A stretch of 64,000 nucleotides of DNA, from contig JARBJD010000229.1 in NCBI GenBank assembly GCA_033064195.1, positions 56,611 through 120,610 on the forward strand, given 5' to 3'. The position numbers and the translations under genes were made by a program. Shown here in pieces: positions 63,996 to 64,000 of this stretch; the stretch's first letter is position 1; the number at the start of each line of letters is the position of its first letter. Origin of the DNA: Blattamonas nauphoetae (lineage: Eukaryota; Preaxostyla; Oxymonadida). The notes beneath the pieces are model-generated. The model saw nothing but the letters and a program-made list of their open reading frames with translations, ran no database searches and was not told the DNA's origin.

Positions 63996-64000
63996 TTACA

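Larger units (their letters stand above)
60961..64000 (+). mobile_element. DIRS-type tyrosine-recombinase retroelement, right end outside window
   Basis: A gag-like gene followed by reverse transcriptase and RNase H of the DIRS/Ngaro type. No protease or integrase is seen; the expected methyltransferase-like and tyrosine recombinase genes would lie past the window edge. The left boundary is placed where the HYDIN-like similarity stops and is uncertain by tens of bases; no terminal repeat was identified. Confidence 0.7.

Noticed and set aside
1-64000. CRISPR arrays, bacterial operons, ribosome binding sites, rRNA genes, tRNA genes
   Set aside because: The repeats are contiguous minisatellites without spacers, genes have introns and large eukaryotic-type proteins, and I found no rRNA or convincing tRNA by eye; a tRNAscan run would be needed to exclude tRNAs.

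Overview
This is a nuclear contig of a protist. Very short GT-AG introns (34-112 bases in the best gene model), large signal-peptide/beta-helix/membrane/pseudokinase proteins, many paralogous alpha-helical proteins and dense young transposons together suggest an oxymonad-like metamonad. From memory the protein families resemble those of Blattamonas nauphoetae. That assignment is an inference and no search was run. Stop codons behave as in the standard code.

Layout. Positions 1-10.9 kb, 16.2-25.9 kb and 31.5-35.0 kb are built from a repeating unit on the minus strand: a ~355-residue helical 'FLNW' family gene, in four cases followed downstream by a G-rich 38-base minisatellite and a duplicated non-coding module. 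I count nine family members or relics plus one highly divergent relic (1-709, 2382-3455, 6260-7333, 9619-10692, 20859-25806, 33928-35001, 47672-48028, 58100-59153, 59460-59860), all on the minus strand; the relic at 47 kb also has scattered 3' debris. A related helical-repeat gene lies on the plus strand at 53.2-55.5 kb.

Transposons inserted in or next to these genes have ends readable to the base. They are: a complete 5.3-kb hAT element (10934-16227, 8-base duplication) that carries a 1.75-kb 27-base-unit minisatellite; a 3-kb element with a four-exon gene for a DDE-like protein I cannot place in a family (21273-24248); an 889-base foldback element with identical 336-base arms (24361-25249); a 5.6-kb hAT-ended element whose interior looks like captured intron-bearing host gene (25895-31499), itself hit by a 594-base hAT MITE (30199-30792); a 393-base MITE (52709-53101); a 1.31-kb Tc1/mariner-type element (53613-54922); a 503-base insert with a 7-base duplication (41367-41869); and a DIRS-type tyrosine-recombinase retroelement at the right edge whose gag-like gene has a spliceosomal-type intron. 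In several cases removing the insert plus one duplication restores the interrupted reading frame, so the host genes were open when hit.

36-52 kb is a receptor-like block: an Ala/Gly/Val repeat protein, a broken protein kinase, and two giant type-I membrane proteins with pectin-lyase-like ectodomains, a transmembrane helix and a C-terminal pseudokinase. The first giant gene (38542-46512) is split only by the 503-base insert; the second (48080-52123) is intact.

55.5-60.9 kb holds fragments: an uncertain two-exon gene, degenerate module copies, family relics and a HYDIN-like fragment ending where the DIRS element begins.
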